From positions 2,272,001 to 2,336,000 of the forward strand of contig NZ_CP033875.1 in NCBI RefSeq assembly GCF_002742645.2: 64,000 nucleotides of DNA, read 5' to 3'. The translations under genes and the position numbers were made by a program. This DNA is from Caulobacter sp. FWC26. Lineage in GTDB: Bacteria; Pseudomonadota; Alphaproteobacteria; Caulobacterales; Caulobacteraceae. Below the pieces are notes generated by a model, which worked only from the letters and a program-made list of their open reading frames with translations, made no database searches and had not been told where the DNA came from. Shown here one piece after another: positions 1 through 9,892 of this stretch (position 1 is the first letter of the stretch; each line of letters starts with the position of its first letter).

Positions 1-1027
1 CCTTGCCAGGCGCTTCGCCGAGGATCCGCACGCCGTTGACGCCGCGCAGACGCTCGGCGACCCGCTCATAGAGCGCGTGCTCGTGGGCGAAGACGGCGTC
101 GCGGTCCAGGCCGTTCAGCCACTCGATCGCCGCGCCCAGGCCCACGGCCTCCAGGATCGCTGGGGTGCCGGCTTCGAAGCGATGCGGCGGGTCGGCGTAG
201 GTGATCTTGTCCAGCGCCACCGAGCCGATCATCTCGCCACCGCCCTGGTAAGGCGGCAGGGCCGCCAGGCGATCGGCCTTGCCATAGAGCATGCCGATCC
301 CGGTCGGGCCGTAGAGCTTGTGGCCGGAGAAAACGTAGTAGTCGACGTCCAGGGCCTTCACATCGACCTTGGTATGGACCACGCCCTGGCAGCCGTCCAG
401 CAGCACCGGCGCGCCGGCCGCGTGGGCCAGGCGGACGATCTCGGCAACGTCGTTGACCGTGCCCAGCACGTTCGACATGTGGGTGACGGCGACCATCTTG
501 GTCTTTTCGGACAGCAGGCCCTTGTAGGCCTCCATGTCCAGCCGCCCGTCATCCAGCACCGGGATGAACTTCAGCACAACGCCCTTGCGCTCGCGCAGGA
601 AGTGCCACGGCACGATGTTGGCGTGGTGCTCCATCTCGGAGAGCACGATCTCGTCGCCCGCGTTCAGCGACAGGCCGAACGAGCTGGCGACCAGGTTCAC
701 CGCCTCGGTCGCGCTCTTGGTCCAGACGACCTCGTCGCGCTCGGCGTTGATGAACCGCGCCACGGTTTCCCGCGCCTTTTCATAGGCTTCGGTCGTCTCG
801 TTGGCCAGCGTGTGCAGGCCGCGATGGACGTTGGCGTAGGAGGTTCGCGCCAGGCCCATCATCGCGTCCAGCACCGCGTCGGGCTTCTGGGCGCTGGCGG
901 CGCTGTCGAGATAAATCAACGGCTTGCCGTGGACTTCTCGCGCCAGGATGGGGAATTGCTCTCGAATACCCGCCAGCTCGGCCCGGTACTCCTTGAGACT
1001 GCGGCGCTCAAGAGTTTGCAAAGCCAT
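1..1027 (-). CDS. sufS: SufS-type cysteine desulfurase (partial, cut by left window edge)
   Basis: PLP-dependent cysteine desulfurase that removes sulfur from L-cysteine and passes it to the SufBCD scaffold. About 342 N-terminal residues are visible. They include the start MALQTLERRSLKEYRAE, the class V aminotransferase ERDEVVWTKSATEAVN stretch, and the PLP-lysine motif SGHKLYGPTG near residue 237. The C-terminal part with the catalytic cysteine lies outside the window. The ATG overlaps the sufD stop codon by one base (ATGA-type coupling), so it is the last visible gene of the suf operon. Length and motifs fit group II (SufS/CsdA) rather than the IscS-like enzyme at the head of the operon. 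Confidence 0.95.
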   Translation of the reverse strand, partial: MALQTLERRSLKEYRAELAGIREQFPILAREVHGKPLIYLDSAASAQKPDAVLDAMMGLARTSYANVHRGLHTLANETTEAYEKARETVARFINAERDEVVWTKSATEAVNLVASSFGLSLNAGDEIVLSEMEHHANIVPWHFLRERKGVVLKFIPVLDDGRLDMEAYKGLLSEKTKMVAVTHMSNVLGTVNDVAEIVRLAHAAGAPVLLDGCQGVVHTKVDVKALDVDYYVFSGHKLYGPTGIGMLYGKADRLAALPPYQGGGEMIGSVALDKITYADPPHRFEAGTPAILEAVGLGAAIEWLNGLDRDAVFAHEHALYERVAERLRGVNGVRILGEAPGK

Positions 1028-2064
1028 CAGGCGTCGCTCCCCAGCTTGCGCGCAACCCAGGCGGCGGCGACTTCCCGCGCGCCGTCGTGCTGAATCCGCT
1101 CGACCACTTCGCCCACGAAGGCTTGGGTCAGCATGGCCTTGGCGTCGGCCTCGGGGATGCCGCGCTGCTTGGCGTAGAACAGCACCTCGTCGTCCAGCGC
1201 GCCGATCGTGTTGCCGTGGGCGCAGGAGACGTCGTCGGCGAAGATCAGGAGCTCGGGCTTGGCGTCTATCTCGGCCTTGTCCGACAGGATCAGGGCGTGG
1301 TGGCCCATCCGCGCGTCGGTCTGGTCGGCGCCCTTCTCGACGACGATCCGCCCCTGGAAGACGCCGCGCGCCTGGTCGGTCACCATGCCCTTGGTCAGCT
1401 GGCTGGTGACGCCGTCGAGACCGCCATGCGTGACGACACTGGTCAGGTCGGCGTGGCGCTGGCCGTCGAGCAGATAGGCGCCGTCGAGGCGGACCTCGGC
1501 GTGGGCGCCGGGATGGCGGACGCGGGTCTCGATCCGCTGGCGGCGCGCGCCAGACGTCAGGACGGTCTGGGCGAACTTAGAGCCGGGGGCCAAGGCGACC
1601 TCGGCCGTTACGACCGAAATGGCGTCCGCATCGTCGTCGGCGAAAATAACGCGTTCGACGATCGCGTCGTTGCCCAGACGGATATTCACAGCCACGTCCG
1701 AAACGTAGCCCTTGCCACGGCCTTCGTAGCTTTCGATCAAGGTCAACTTAGCGCCTTCGCCGACGTCGACCCAAAGCTCAGCGCCATGCGAGGTCGCATC
1801 GGTGGCGGACATGAAGCGCCAGCCAACGAGGCGCTCTTCGCCTGCGTCAACAACGAGATCCGTAGGCCCGCGCCCGTTGACGACGCCCCCTGTCATGTCG
1901 AGCGTGCCGGAAAGCGGGTTCTCCCAGAACCAAGCTCGGCCTTGGGGTGAAGCCGCCGGCAGGACCTTCAGCAGGCCCCGCAGATCGGTCCAGCGCCAGT
2001 CCTCGTCGCGCCGCGATGGCAGCGCCGAGAGGTCGCCGGTCTTGAGGGCGGTCGAAAGGGTCAA
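1027..2064 (-). CDS. sufD: Fe-S cluster assembly protein SufD
   Basis: SufD is a scaffold subunit that pairs with SufB and the ATPase SufC in the cytosolic SufBC2D complex. The 345-residue product has the beta-helix core typical of the family, with the conserved C-terminal stretch DDVSCAHGNTIGALDDEVLFY and the PEADAKAML helix. The conserved His in SCAHGNTIG is a cluster-assembly residue in the SufB/SufD family. It overlaps sufC by 4 bp at its start and sufS by 3 bp at its end. It is somewhat shorter than E. coli SufD, which is usual in alphaproteobacteria. Confidence 0.95.
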   Translation of the reverse strand: MTLSTALKTGDLSALPSRRDEDWRWTDLRGLLKVLPAASPQGRAWFWENPLSGTLDMTGGVVNGRGPTDLVVDAGEERLVGWRFMSATDATSHGAELWVDVGEGAKLTLIESYEGRGKGYVSDVAVNIRLGNDAIVERVIFADDDADAISVVTAEVALAPGSKFAQTVLTSGARRQRIETRVRHPGAHAEVRLDGAYLLDGQRHADLTSVVTHGGLDGVTSQLTKGMVTDQARGVFQGRIVVEKGADQTDARMGHHALILSDKAEIDAKPELLIFADDVSCAHGNTIGALDDEVLFYAKQRGIPEADAKAMLTQAFVGEVVERIQHDGAREVAAAWVARKLGSDA

Positions 2065-2810
2065 GCCGCCGCCCCCACGATGCGGTCATAGCCTTCGGCT
2101 TCCAGTTGCAGCGCCAGTTCCGGACCGCCCGAGGCGACGATGCGGCCGGCGGCCAGCACGTGGACCTTGTCGGGTTTGATGTGGTCCAGCAGGCGCTGGT
2201 AGTGGGTGATGACCAGCATGCCGCGTTCGGGCGACCGCAGGGCGTTGACCCCTTCGGAGACGATTTTCAGGGCGTCGATGTCGAGGCCGCTGTCGGTCTC
2301 GTCGAGGATGAGGAACTTCGGCGAAAGCATGGACATCTGGAAGATTTCCATCCGCTTCTTCTCGCCGCCCGAGAAGCCGACGTTCAGGCCGCGCTTGAGC
2401 ATCTCGAAGTCGATCTTCAGCGCGGCGGCCTTCTCCTTGGCCAGCTTCAGGAAGGCCGGGGCGGCGATCTCGTCCTCGCCCCGCGCGCGACGCTGGGCGT
2501 TGAGGGCGGTGCGGATGAAGGTCAGGGCGGGAACGCCCGGAATTTCCAGCGGATACTGGAACGACAGGAACAGGCCCTTGGCCGCCCGCGCGTTCGGCTC
2601 GAGGGCCAGCAGGTCCTCGCCATTGAGCGTCGCCGCCCCTTCCGTGACCTCATAGCCGTCTCGGCCGGTCAGCACGTAGGACAGGGTCGACTTGCCGGCG
2701 CCGTTCGGGCCCATGATCGCGTGGACCTCGCCGGCCGGCACGTCCAGCGTGACGCCCTTCAGGATCGGCTTGTCCTCGACGCGGGCGTGAAGGTTCTGGA
2801 TCTTAAGCAT
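2061..2810 (-). CDS. sufC: Fe-S cluster assembly ATPase SufC
   Basis: ABC-type ATPase that drives conformational change in the SufBC2D scaffold. The 249 residues contain Walker A GPNGAGKST (34-42), the Q-loop region SFQYPLEIPG (about 83-92), signature FSGGEKKR (146-153), and Walker B with its catalytic acid, FLILDETDSGLD (about 166-177). The length matches the family. The ATG at 2810 overlaps the end of the small upstream gene by 8 bp, so translation is probably coupled through the operon. No transmembrane partner is present, as expected for a soluble ABC ATPase. Confidence 0.97.
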   Translation of the reverse strand: MLKIQNLHARVEDKPILKGVTLDVPAGEVHAIMGPNGAGKSTLSYVLTGRDGYEVTEGAATLNGEDLLALEPNARAAKGLFLSFQYPLEIPGVPALTFIRTALNAQRRARGEDEIAAPAFLKLAKEKAAALKIDFEMLKRGLNVGFSGGEKKRMEIFQMSMLSPKFLILDETDSGLDIDALKIVSEGVNALRSPERGMLVITHYQRLLDHIKPDKVHVLAAGRIVASGGPELALQLEAEGYDRIVGAAA

Positions 2811-3188
2811 GGGTTTCGTTCAGTCTTCTGTACTCGGCGTCATCACCCGCGAAGGTGCCGACGACAGCGATCCGGCCCTGAATGGCCGCGTTTAGCAGCG
2901 GAAGATCCTCGGGCGGGATCCAGTATTCCTCATGGCCCAGGGTCCCCGAGACCTTGTTCTCGTAGGCGTCGAGAAAGCCCTTCAGCACCTCGAAACGAAC
3001 GACATAGCCGCGCCGATAGGTCGTGTGGGCGGCGTTCCAGTCGCGCGCGACCTTGGCGGCAAGGAGCTCGCTGGTTACCGGACGAAAGATCGGCCGCTCA
3101 ATGTCGTGAGCGGGCAAGGCCGTCCACTCCGACGCCTTGATCGCCTGGAGCTCTTCCAAGCCGACGGGCTGATAAAGGGCGACTGTGG

Positions 3189-3192
<4 letters not shown>
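2803..3192 (-). CDS. Small protein of unknown function embedded in the suf operon
   Basis: A 129-residue protein starting [18 protein letters not shown]. Its ATG overlaps the sufB stop (ATGA) and its own end overlaps the sufC start by 8 bp, so it is a true operon member. Visible conserved-looking blocks are [37 protein letters not shown] and [14 protein letters not shown]. There is no signal peptide, membrane helix or cysteine. From memory it resembles a small family whose database name invokes ADP-ribosylation/crystallin J1, but I know of no demonstrated activity. A function in Fe-S assembly is inferred only from position. Confidence 0.85.
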
Positions 3193-4657
<1,465 letters not shown>

Positions 4658-4658
<1 letters not shown>

Positions 4659-5797
4659 TAAGCCACCTCCCGGCGCCGCGCGCCGATACGCTTCCAGGCG
4701 GCGAGCCAGGCGTCGCCGCACTTGATCCAATCGTCTTCCGTACTCGCCCAGCCGCCACTGATCCGCAGGGCGAACGGGGCGAGATCAGCGCGGCCCATGG
4801 CTTCCACCACGCGGCTGGCCTTGACCTTGCCCGACGAGCAGGCGCTGCCGGCGCTGACCATGATCCCGGCCAGATCCATGTTCATGACCTGGACCTCGGA
4901 GCCGAAGCCCTCGCCCGAGAAGCACAACGTCTGAGGAAGGCGATCAGCGCCTTCGCCCAGCACGACCGCGCCCTCGGCCTTCAGCCGCTCCGCCAAGGCG
5001 TCGCGCCATTGGGCTTGTTCGGCCAGCGAGGCAAGCGACTCGCGCCCCACCTTTGCGGCCGCGCCGAAGGCGGCGATGCCGGCGACGTTCTCGGTGCCGG
5101 CCCGGCGGCCGCGTTCCTGGCCGCCGCCGTGCAGGCGGCGGGTCACCGTAGCGCGGGCGCCGGCCACCAGGGCGCCGACGCCTTGCGGCCCGCCCAGCTT
5201 GTGAGCCGATAAGGCCATGGTGTCGGCGCCGAGGCCGGAGAAATCGATGGCGATCTTGCCGGCGGCCTGGACAGCGTCGACGTGCAGCCAGCCGTCATGG
5301 GCGCGAACCAGAGCCGAAGCCTTATCCACAGGTTGGATGACGCCGGTCTCATTGTTGGCCAGCATCAGGCAGACGAGGGTCTTGCCAGGCTTTTCAAGCG
5401 CTTGCGCCAACCAGGCGAGATCGGCGACGCCGTTGTTATCCACAGGCAGGACCTCGACCGGCAGTCCGCACGCCTTGGCCGTCTCGCTCACGGCGTCGTG
5501 CTCGACCGCGGAAATGACGATGCGCGCAACGCCCGCAGCTTTGGCGCTTTCGATGGCCAAGGCGTTGGCCTCGGTGCCGCCGCTGACGAAGGTGACCGAA
5601 CCCGCCGGCACGCCGACCAGAGCGCCGACCTCGGCCCGGGCGCGCTCGACGATGTCGCGAGCGGCGCGGCCGGCGGCATGGACTGATGAGGGATTGGCCG
5701 GACTCTCCAGGGCGCGCAACAGCGCTTCGCGCGCCTGCGGCCGCAAGGGCGCCGTCGCGTTGTAGTCGAGATAGACCGATGTGCGGGTGATGTTCAC
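4658..5797 (-). CDS. IscS/NifS-like cysteine desulfurase
   Basis: Group I PLP-dependent cysteine desulfurase of 379 residues. The PLP lysine is K200 in [11 protein letters not shown]. The catalytic cysteine is C320 in the mobile loop [13 protein letters not shown]. The substrate-binding stretch YNATAPLRP and the [11 protein letters not shown] motif are intact. The start is GTG at 5797, overlapping the iscR stop codon (GTGA); the next product begins exactly at its end. Its position between iscR and sufB, with a SufS also in the operon, means the locus encodes two desulfurases. It is somewhat shorter than E. coli IscS. Confidence 0.93.
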
Positions 5798-6255
5798 TCG
5801 GCCGCGATCTCCAGCGGACGGGCGGGACGCAGTTCACCCTTTAGAACGTCAGCGACCGAGACACTGGCCAGATAGCCGTGAATCTGCCGGCCCATCTCTT
5901 CCCAGAGATTATGCGTCATGCAGCGTTCGCCGCCGGCCATGCAGCCCTTGGCCTGGCCCTTGGTGAAATTGCAACGCGTCGCGCGCAGCGGCTCGTCGAC
6001 GGCCAGCACGATGTCGGCGATGAAGGTTTCGGTAGAAGCCTTGGCCAGGCGATAGCCGCCGCCCGGCCCCCGCGCGCTGATCACCAGACCCTTGCGGCGC
6101 AAGCGCGCGAAGAGCTGCTCGAGATAAGACAGCGAAATCTGCTGGCGCGCCGCGATCTCGGCCAGCGCCACGGCGCGGCCATCGCTTTCGTCCTGGCGCT
6201 TGGCCAGATCGGTCATCGCCATCACGGCGTATCGGCCTTTGGTGCTCAGGCGCAT
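5794..6255 (-). CDS. iscR: Rrf2-family Fe-S regulator (IscR-like)
   Basis: Winged-helix Rrf2 regulator of 153 residues, expected to sense Fe-S status and control the suf operon that follows. The start MRLSTKGRYAVMAM is the family N-terminus; the frame continues 37 codons upstream but without family features. The HTH region is about residues 27-60 (ALAEIAARQQISLSYLEQLF). Candidate [2Fe-2S] ligands are C95, C105, C112 and H115 in the ATRCNF...GCMAGGERCMTH segment. The spacing between the first two cysteines is longer than in E. coli IscR (C-X5-C), as in other alphaproteobacterial forms. It is the first gene of the operon. Confidence 0.93.
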   Translation of the reverse strand: MRLSTKGRYAVMAMTDLAKRQDESDGRAVALAEIAARQQISLSYLEQLFARLRRKGLVISARGPGGGYRLAKASTETFIADIVLAVDEPLRATRCNFTKGQAKGCMAGGERCMTHNLWEEMGRQIHGYLASVSVADVLKGELRPARPLEIAAE

Positions 6256-6350
6256 CAGCCTTACCCCTTGCAGATTCCGCGCGCATCGGCTTTTGCGTGT
6301 GCTACAAGCCGCGACTTCGCGCGCGGACCATCTGTCCGCGTTGCGGCTGC

Positions 6351-6379
6351 GATTTAGGAAGACCAAGCGCGGCGGTCAA
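6351..6379 (-). promoter_or_regulatory. Probable sigma-70-type promoter of the iscR-suf operon
   Basis: Reading the minus strand, TTGACC (6374-6379) and TAAATC (6351-6356) are separated by exactly 17 bp, in the gap between iscR and the divergent hydrolase. Transcription would begin near 6344, giving a leader of about 90 bases before the iscR ATG. The assignment rests on consensus match and position only. Confidence 0.5.
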
Positions 6380-6433
6380 GTATTCTGGCCCTTAAAAAGC
6401 CGGGATCCGCCGTGGCCAGCTGAAGGGGACGAT

Positions 6434-7084
6434 ATGCCTGATGTGATTTTGACCGGCGCGTCCGGCCGGATCGAAGGTCGCTATTCTCCGGGCAAGACCG
6501 AAACGGCGCCGATCGCGCTGATCCTGCATCCGCACCCCAAGGCCGGCGGTCACATGAACCACCCGGTCTCGGTGCAACTGTACCACCTGTTCATGAAGCG
6601 TGGCTTCGCGACCCTTCGCTTCAACTTCCGCGGCGTGGGCCGCAGCCAGGGCGAGTTCGACAGCGGCATCGGCGAGCTGGCCGACGCCGCCACGGCGCTG
6701 GACTGGCTGCAGACCAGCAACCCGGCCGCGAGCCAGACCTGGGTCGCCGGCTTCGACTTCGGCGCCTATATCGGCATGCAGCTTTTGATGCGCCGCCCGG
6801 AAACGGACGGCTTCATCTCGGTGTCGCCGCCGACCAACATGTACGACTTCAGCTTCCTGGCGCCCTGCCCGGCCTCGGGCCTGTTCCTGACCGGTTCGGC
6901 CGACACCATCACCCCGCCGGTCGAGGTGGAGCGCGTCGTCACTAAGCTGCGCACCCAGAAGGGCATCACGATCGACTACGAGGTCATCGACAAGGCCAGC
7001 CACTTCTGGACCGAGCACCTGCCCAGCGTCGAAAAGAGCGTCAGCGACTATCTCGACAAGCGCCTGGCGGAAAACCCGATCTAG
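6434..7084 (+). CDS. Alpha/beta hydrolase with Asp in the nucleophile elbow
   Basis: A 216-residue single-domain alpha/beta hydrolase. The oxyanion region HPHPKAGGHMNH (about 32-43), the NFRGVGRSQGEFD turn and a late SHFW histidine are present. The nucleophile elbow reads VAGFDFGAYIGMQ, placing Asp108 where relatives, as I recall them, carry Ser (G-x-S-x-G). The ATG at 6434 follows a good ribosome site (GAAGGGGAC); the frame extends upstream through the divergent iscR region without family similarity. There is no signal peptide, so it is cytosolic. It is monocistronic, ending in a strong terminator. The substrate cannot be told from sequence. Confidence 0.88.
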   Translation: MPDVILTGASGRIEGRYSPGKTETAPIALILHPHPKAGGHMNHPVSVQLYHLFMKRGFATLRFNFRGVGRSQGEFDSGIGELADAATALDWLQTSNPAASQTWVAGFDFGAYIGMQLLMRRPETDGFISVSPPTNMYDFSFLAPCPASGLFLTGSADTITPPVEVERVVTKLRTQKGITIDYEVIDKASHFWTEHLPSVEKSVSDYLDKRLAENPI

Positions 7085-7106
7085 GACTTCAGGTCCAACC
7101 GTTTCA

Positions 7107-7133
7107 AAGGCCTCCCTTCGGGGAGGCCTTTTT
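7107..7133 (+). terminator. Rho-independent terminator after the hydrolase
   Basis: A perfect 10-bp stem AAGGCCTCCC / GGGAGGCCTT around a TTCG tetraloop, followed by a run of T. It sits between converging genes and may also slow transcription from the anmK side. Confidence 0.9.
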
Positions 7134-7137
7134 CGTT

Positions 7138-8244
7138 TCAGGGCGCGACGATCCGCCCGCCGGTCATCGGCGCTGGGACGCCCGTGGTTCCGGGGAAGCT
7201 GATCGGCAAGCCCTTGGCCGTGCGGGCGGCGAGATAGGCGAAGGCTTCGGCCTCGATGCTGTCGCCGCGCCAGCCGTAGGCCTCTGCGGTCTGGACCGGC
7301 ACGGGCGCGCGCTCGGCCAGGGTCCGCATGATCGCCGGATTGTGCCGCCCGCCGCCGCAGACGATCAGGGCGCTGGGCGCCTCGCCGGTCTGAGCGAAGG
7401 CCTTGAACACCGCCTCGGCTGTGAAGGCCACCAGGGTCGCCGCCGCGTCCTCGGCGCAGAGGTGCGCGACCGGCGCCAGCGAGAAGTCATAGCGGTCCAG
7501 TGACTTGGGCGCCGGGGCGTCGAAATAGGGGCTGTCGAGCAGGCTCGCCAAGGCGGCCTCGTCGACACGGCCGGCCAGGGCGAGGCGGCCATCCTCGTCG
7601 AAACGGCCCAGGCCCCGCTCCTGCAGCATCAGGTCGATCATGCCGTTGCCGGGGCCGGTGTCGAAGGCCAGCAGCGTACCGTCCGCGCCAATCAGGGTGA
7701 TGTTGGCGACCCCGCCGACATTCAGCGCCGCCACAGGGGCGGTCAGGCCTGAGGCCCGGGCGCGCGCAGCGTGATAGATCGGCGCCAGCGGCGCGCCCTC
7801 CCCGCCGGCGGCGACATCGGCGGTGCGGAAATCGAAGGCCACCGGCCGGCCGCAGGCCTTTGCCAGGCGCTCGGCGTCCAGCAACTGCACCGTACGGCCC
7901 AGTCGCTCGGCCGTCGGCCGCTCGTGAAGAACGGTCTGGCCGTGGACGCCTAGCAGGTCGAACTCACCCGACGAGAGACCGTGCTCGTCCAGAAAACTTT
8001 CCGCAGCCTGGAAATGCTCGTCGGCCACGGCGCGGCGGGCCTCTTCGAAGATCGCTGGCTCGGGCGCGCCACGCGGCCAGGCGCGGGCGATGTCGGTGGT
8101 CCTTAGCAACAGATCGCGGGTCGCCTCCCGCAACTTGCGCTCCCCCGCCGGCCCGAAGGCGTGGATCTCGACGCCGTCGGTCTCCAGCACCGCCATGTCG
8201 ACCGCGTCCAGCGAGGTGCCGGTCATGAATCCCAGGATCTTCAT
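7138..8244 (-). CDS. anmK: Anhydro-N-acetylmuramic acid kinase
   Basis: Phosphorylates and opens 1,6-anhydro-MurNAc released by peptidoglycan turnover, giving MurNAc-6-phosphate for recycling. The N-terminus MKILGFMTGTSLDAVDMAV carries the phosphate-binding MTGTSLD motif. Other family blocks are GVHGQTVLHERP, GGVANITLI, FDTGPGNGMID, and the C-terminal VCGGGRHNPAIM and YGWRGDSIEAEAFAYLA. I chose the ATG at 8244 (368 residues), next to the conserved motif; in-frame ATGs at 8262 and 8289 are alternatives. The gene is divergent from tyrS, and its 5' end overlaps the likely tyrS leader promoter. Confidence 0.93.
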   Translation of the reverse strand: MKILGFMTGTSLDAVDMAVLETDGVEIHAFGPAGERKLREATRDLLLRTTDIARAWPRGAPEPAIFEEARRAVADEHFQAAESFLDEHGLSSGEFDLLGVHGQTVLHERPTAERLGRTVQLLDAERLAKACGRPVAFDFRTADVAAGGEGAPLAPIYHAARARASGLTAPVAALNVGGVANITLIGADGTLLAFDTGPGNGMIDLMLQERGLGRFDEDGRLALAGRVDEAALASLLDSPYFDAPAPKSLDRYDFSLAPVAHLCAEDAAATLVAFTAEAVFKAFAQTGEAPSALIVCGGGRHNPAIMRTLAERAPVPVQTAEAYGWRGDSIEAEAFAYLAARTAKGLPISFPGTTGVPAPMTGGRIVAP

Positions 8245-8251
8245 GGGGACG

Positions 8252-8281
8252 TTGACTGCCATGCCCGTTAAACGGTAGCTA
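8252..8281 (+). promoter_or_regulatory. Candidate promoter for the tyrS leader transcript
   Basis: TTGACT at 8252-8257 and TAGCTA at 8276-8281 are spaced by 18 bp. A start about seven bases after the -10 would fall at or next to the ATG at 8288, making the leader peptide mRNA leaderless. This is inferred from consensus and spacing. Confidence 0.45.
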
Positions 8282-8287
8282 GGCCCC

Positions 8288-8338
8288 ATGATCGACGCTT
8301 TCGTCCTGGCCCGCCCCTATTACCGCCCGCTGCCATAG
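8288..8338 (+). CDS. Putative tyrosine-rich leader peptide of tyrS
   Basis: A 16-codon open reading frame encoding [16 protein letters not shown], ending in TAG, with adjacent Tyr codons TAT and TAC at 8318-8323. It lies 164 bp upstream of tyrosyl-tRNA synthetase, on the same strand, and ends inside the first of a series of alternative hairpins. No ribosome site is visible, but the ATG sits where transcription from the upstream promoter would start, as for leaderless rhizobial trpL. The role as a tyrosine sensor is inferred; the peptide itself probably has no function after synthesis. Confidence 0.6.
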   Translation: MIDAFVLARPYYRPLP

Positions 8339-8390
8339 CGGGAGGCCGACTAGACACGTCGCTTAGCCCCCGCCTCGCCGGGGTCGCTTT
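8326..8390 (+). promoter_or_regulatory. Putative transcription attenuator before tyrS
   Basis: Four segments pair alternatively. Segment 1 is CCCGCT (8326-8331), inside the leader ORF just after the Tyr codons. Segment 2 is GCGGGAGGC (8338-8346). Segment 3 is GCCCCCGC (8366-8373). Segment 4 is CGGGG (8379-8383). 1:2 pair as CCCGCT/AGCGGG. 2:3 pair perfectly except for a bulged A, with an inner CGAC/GTCG helix (8347-8350 with 8358-8361). 3:4 form CCCCG/CGGGG followed by a T-containing tail. A ribosome stalled at the Tyr codons would cover 1, free 2 to pair with 3, and prevent the 3:4 terminator. This is the classic attenuation geometry, though the terminator is modest. Confidence 0.6.
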
Positions 8391-8502
8391 CTTGCCAGTC
8401 GATCATGCGCTCCGGCCGCTTACCCCGGAGTCTGAAATGAAACCCTCACACACTGACCAAGCCGTGCTAGACGGCCCGCCACGTCCACTAGAGAGTCGAT
8501 CC

Positions 8503-9762
8503 ATGTCCGCCGCCTCGTCCTTCAAGTCAGAGTTCCTGCGAACCCTGGAGGCGCGCGGCTACATCCACCAGATCACCCATCCGGAGGAATTGGACACGGC
8601 GGCGCAAGGCGGCCCGATCGTCGCCTACATCGGCTTCGACGCCACCGCGCCCAGCCTCCACGTCGGTTCGCTGATCCAGATCATGCTGCTGCGTCGCCTG
8701 CAGCAGGCCGGCCACAAGCCGATCGTCCTGATGGGCGGCGGCACGACCAAGGTCGGCGATCCCACGGGCAAGGACGAGAGCCGCAAGCTGCTGAGCGACG
8801 CCGACATCCAGGCCAATATCGCCGGCATCAAGACGGTGTTCTCGAAGTTCCTGACCTTCGGCGACGGCCCCACCGACGCGATCATGGTCGACAACGACGT
8901 GTGGCTGTCGAAGTTCGGCTACGTCCAGTTTCTGCGCGAATACGGCGTGCACTTCACCGTCAACCGGATGCTGGCGTTCGATTCCGTCAAGCTGCGCCTT
9001 GAGCGCGAACAGCCGATGACGTTCCTTGAGTTCAACTACATGCTGATGCAGGCGGTGGACTTCCTGGAGCTGAACCGCGCCCATGGCTGCGTGCTGCAGA
9101 TGGGTGGCTCGGATCAGTGGGGCAACATTCTGAACGGCGTCGAGCTGACCCGCCGCGTCGACCAGAAGAGCGCCTTCGGTCTGACGACGCCGCTCCTCGC
9201 CACCGCCTCGGGCGCCAAGATGGGCAAGACGGCGGCGGGCGCTGTGTGGCTGAACGCCGAGCAGCTGAGCCCCTACGACTACTGGCAGTTCTGGCGCAAC
9301 ACCGAGGACGCCGACGTCGGCCGCTTCCTGAAGTTGTTCACGGACTTGCCGCTGGATCGCATCGCCGAGTTGGAAGCGCTGCAAGGCGCCCAGATCAATG
9401 AGGCCAAGAAGGTGCTGGCCGACGAGGCCACCCGCATGGCCCACGGCGCGGAAGAAGCCCGCAAGGCCCGCGACGCGGCCGAAAAGGCGTTCGAGCAAGG
9501 CGCGCTCTCGGCCGACCTGCCGACCTTCGAGATCGCCTCTGCGGATCTGGAGGCCGGCGTCGTGCTGGCGGCCCTGTTTGCTGACGCTGGCCTGGCCGGC
9601 TCGCGCGGCGAAGCGCGTCGTCTGGCCCAGGGCGGCGGCCTGAAGGTCAACGACAAGGCCGAAGCCGACGCGAACCGTCTGATCACCGCCGCCGACCTCG
9701 TCGAGGGCGTGGTCAAGCTTGCTGCGGGCAAGAAGAAGATCGTGTTGGTGAAGCCTGTTTAG
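8503..9762 (+). CDS. tyrS: Tyrosyl-tRNA synthetase
   Basis: Class I synthetase charging tRNA-Tyr, 419 residues. The HIGH motif is HVGS (53-56), the KMSKS motif is KMGKT (239-243), and the ATP/tyrosine pocket includes [12 protein letters not shown] and [14 protein letters not shown]-terminal S4 RNA-binding domain ([18 protein letters not shown]) is present. The start at 8503, preceded by GAGAG, matches the family N-terminus. An in-frame ATG at 8437 would add 22 residues of unlikely sequence. It is preceded by a leader peptide and attenuator-like structure and followed by a palindromic repeat element. Confidence 0.96.
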   Translation: MSAASSFKSEFLRTLEARGYIHQITHPEELDTAAQGGPIVAYIGFDATAPSLHVGSLIQIMLLRRLQQAGHKPIVLMGGGTTKVGDPTGKDESRKLLSDADIQANIAGIKTVFSKFLTFGDGPTDAIMVDNDVWLSKFGYVQFLREYGVHFTVNRMLAFDSVKLRLEREQPMTFLEFNYMLMQAVDFLELNRAHGCVLQMGGSDQWGNILNGVELTRRVDQKSAFGLTTPLLATASGAKMGKTAAGAVWLNAEQLSPYDYWQFWRNTEDADVGRFLKLFTDLPLDRIAELEALQGAQINEAKKVLADEATRMAHGAEEARKARDAAEKAFEQGALSADLPTFEIASADLEAGVVLAALFADAGLAGSRGEARRLAQGGGLKVNDKAEADANRLITAADLVEGVVKLAAGKKKIVLVKPV

Positions 9763-9773
9763 TTATGAGTTGA

Positions 9774-9874
9774 TTGTCGTCCCGCCCCTGGCGTAGCGAA
9801 GGCGGGACTCGGCTAGACTCAAAGGCCATTGGCGGTCCCGGCTCGGCGCGTTTCGCGCTGGGCCGGGACGACAA
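9774..9874. repeat. Palindromic intergenic repeat with 11-bp terminal inverted repeats
   Basis: The ends are perfect inverted repeats, TTGTCGTCCCG (9774-9784) and CGGGACGACAA (9864-9874). Inside are two hairpins: CCCGCC/GGCGGG (9781-9786 with 9801-9806) and GTCCCGGC/GCCGGGAC (9835-9842 with 9862-9869). The 101-bp size, lack of coding and position between tyrS and the peroxiredoxin gene fit a REP/MITE-like dispersed element. Confidence 0.75.
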
Positions 9875-9892
9875 ACTTCAAGGAAGCGTTCG

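Noticed and set aside
8437..8502. Upstream ATG as the tyrS start (22 extra residues)
   Set aside because: The extra residues do not resemble TyrS N-termini, and GAGAG precedes the 8503 ATG.
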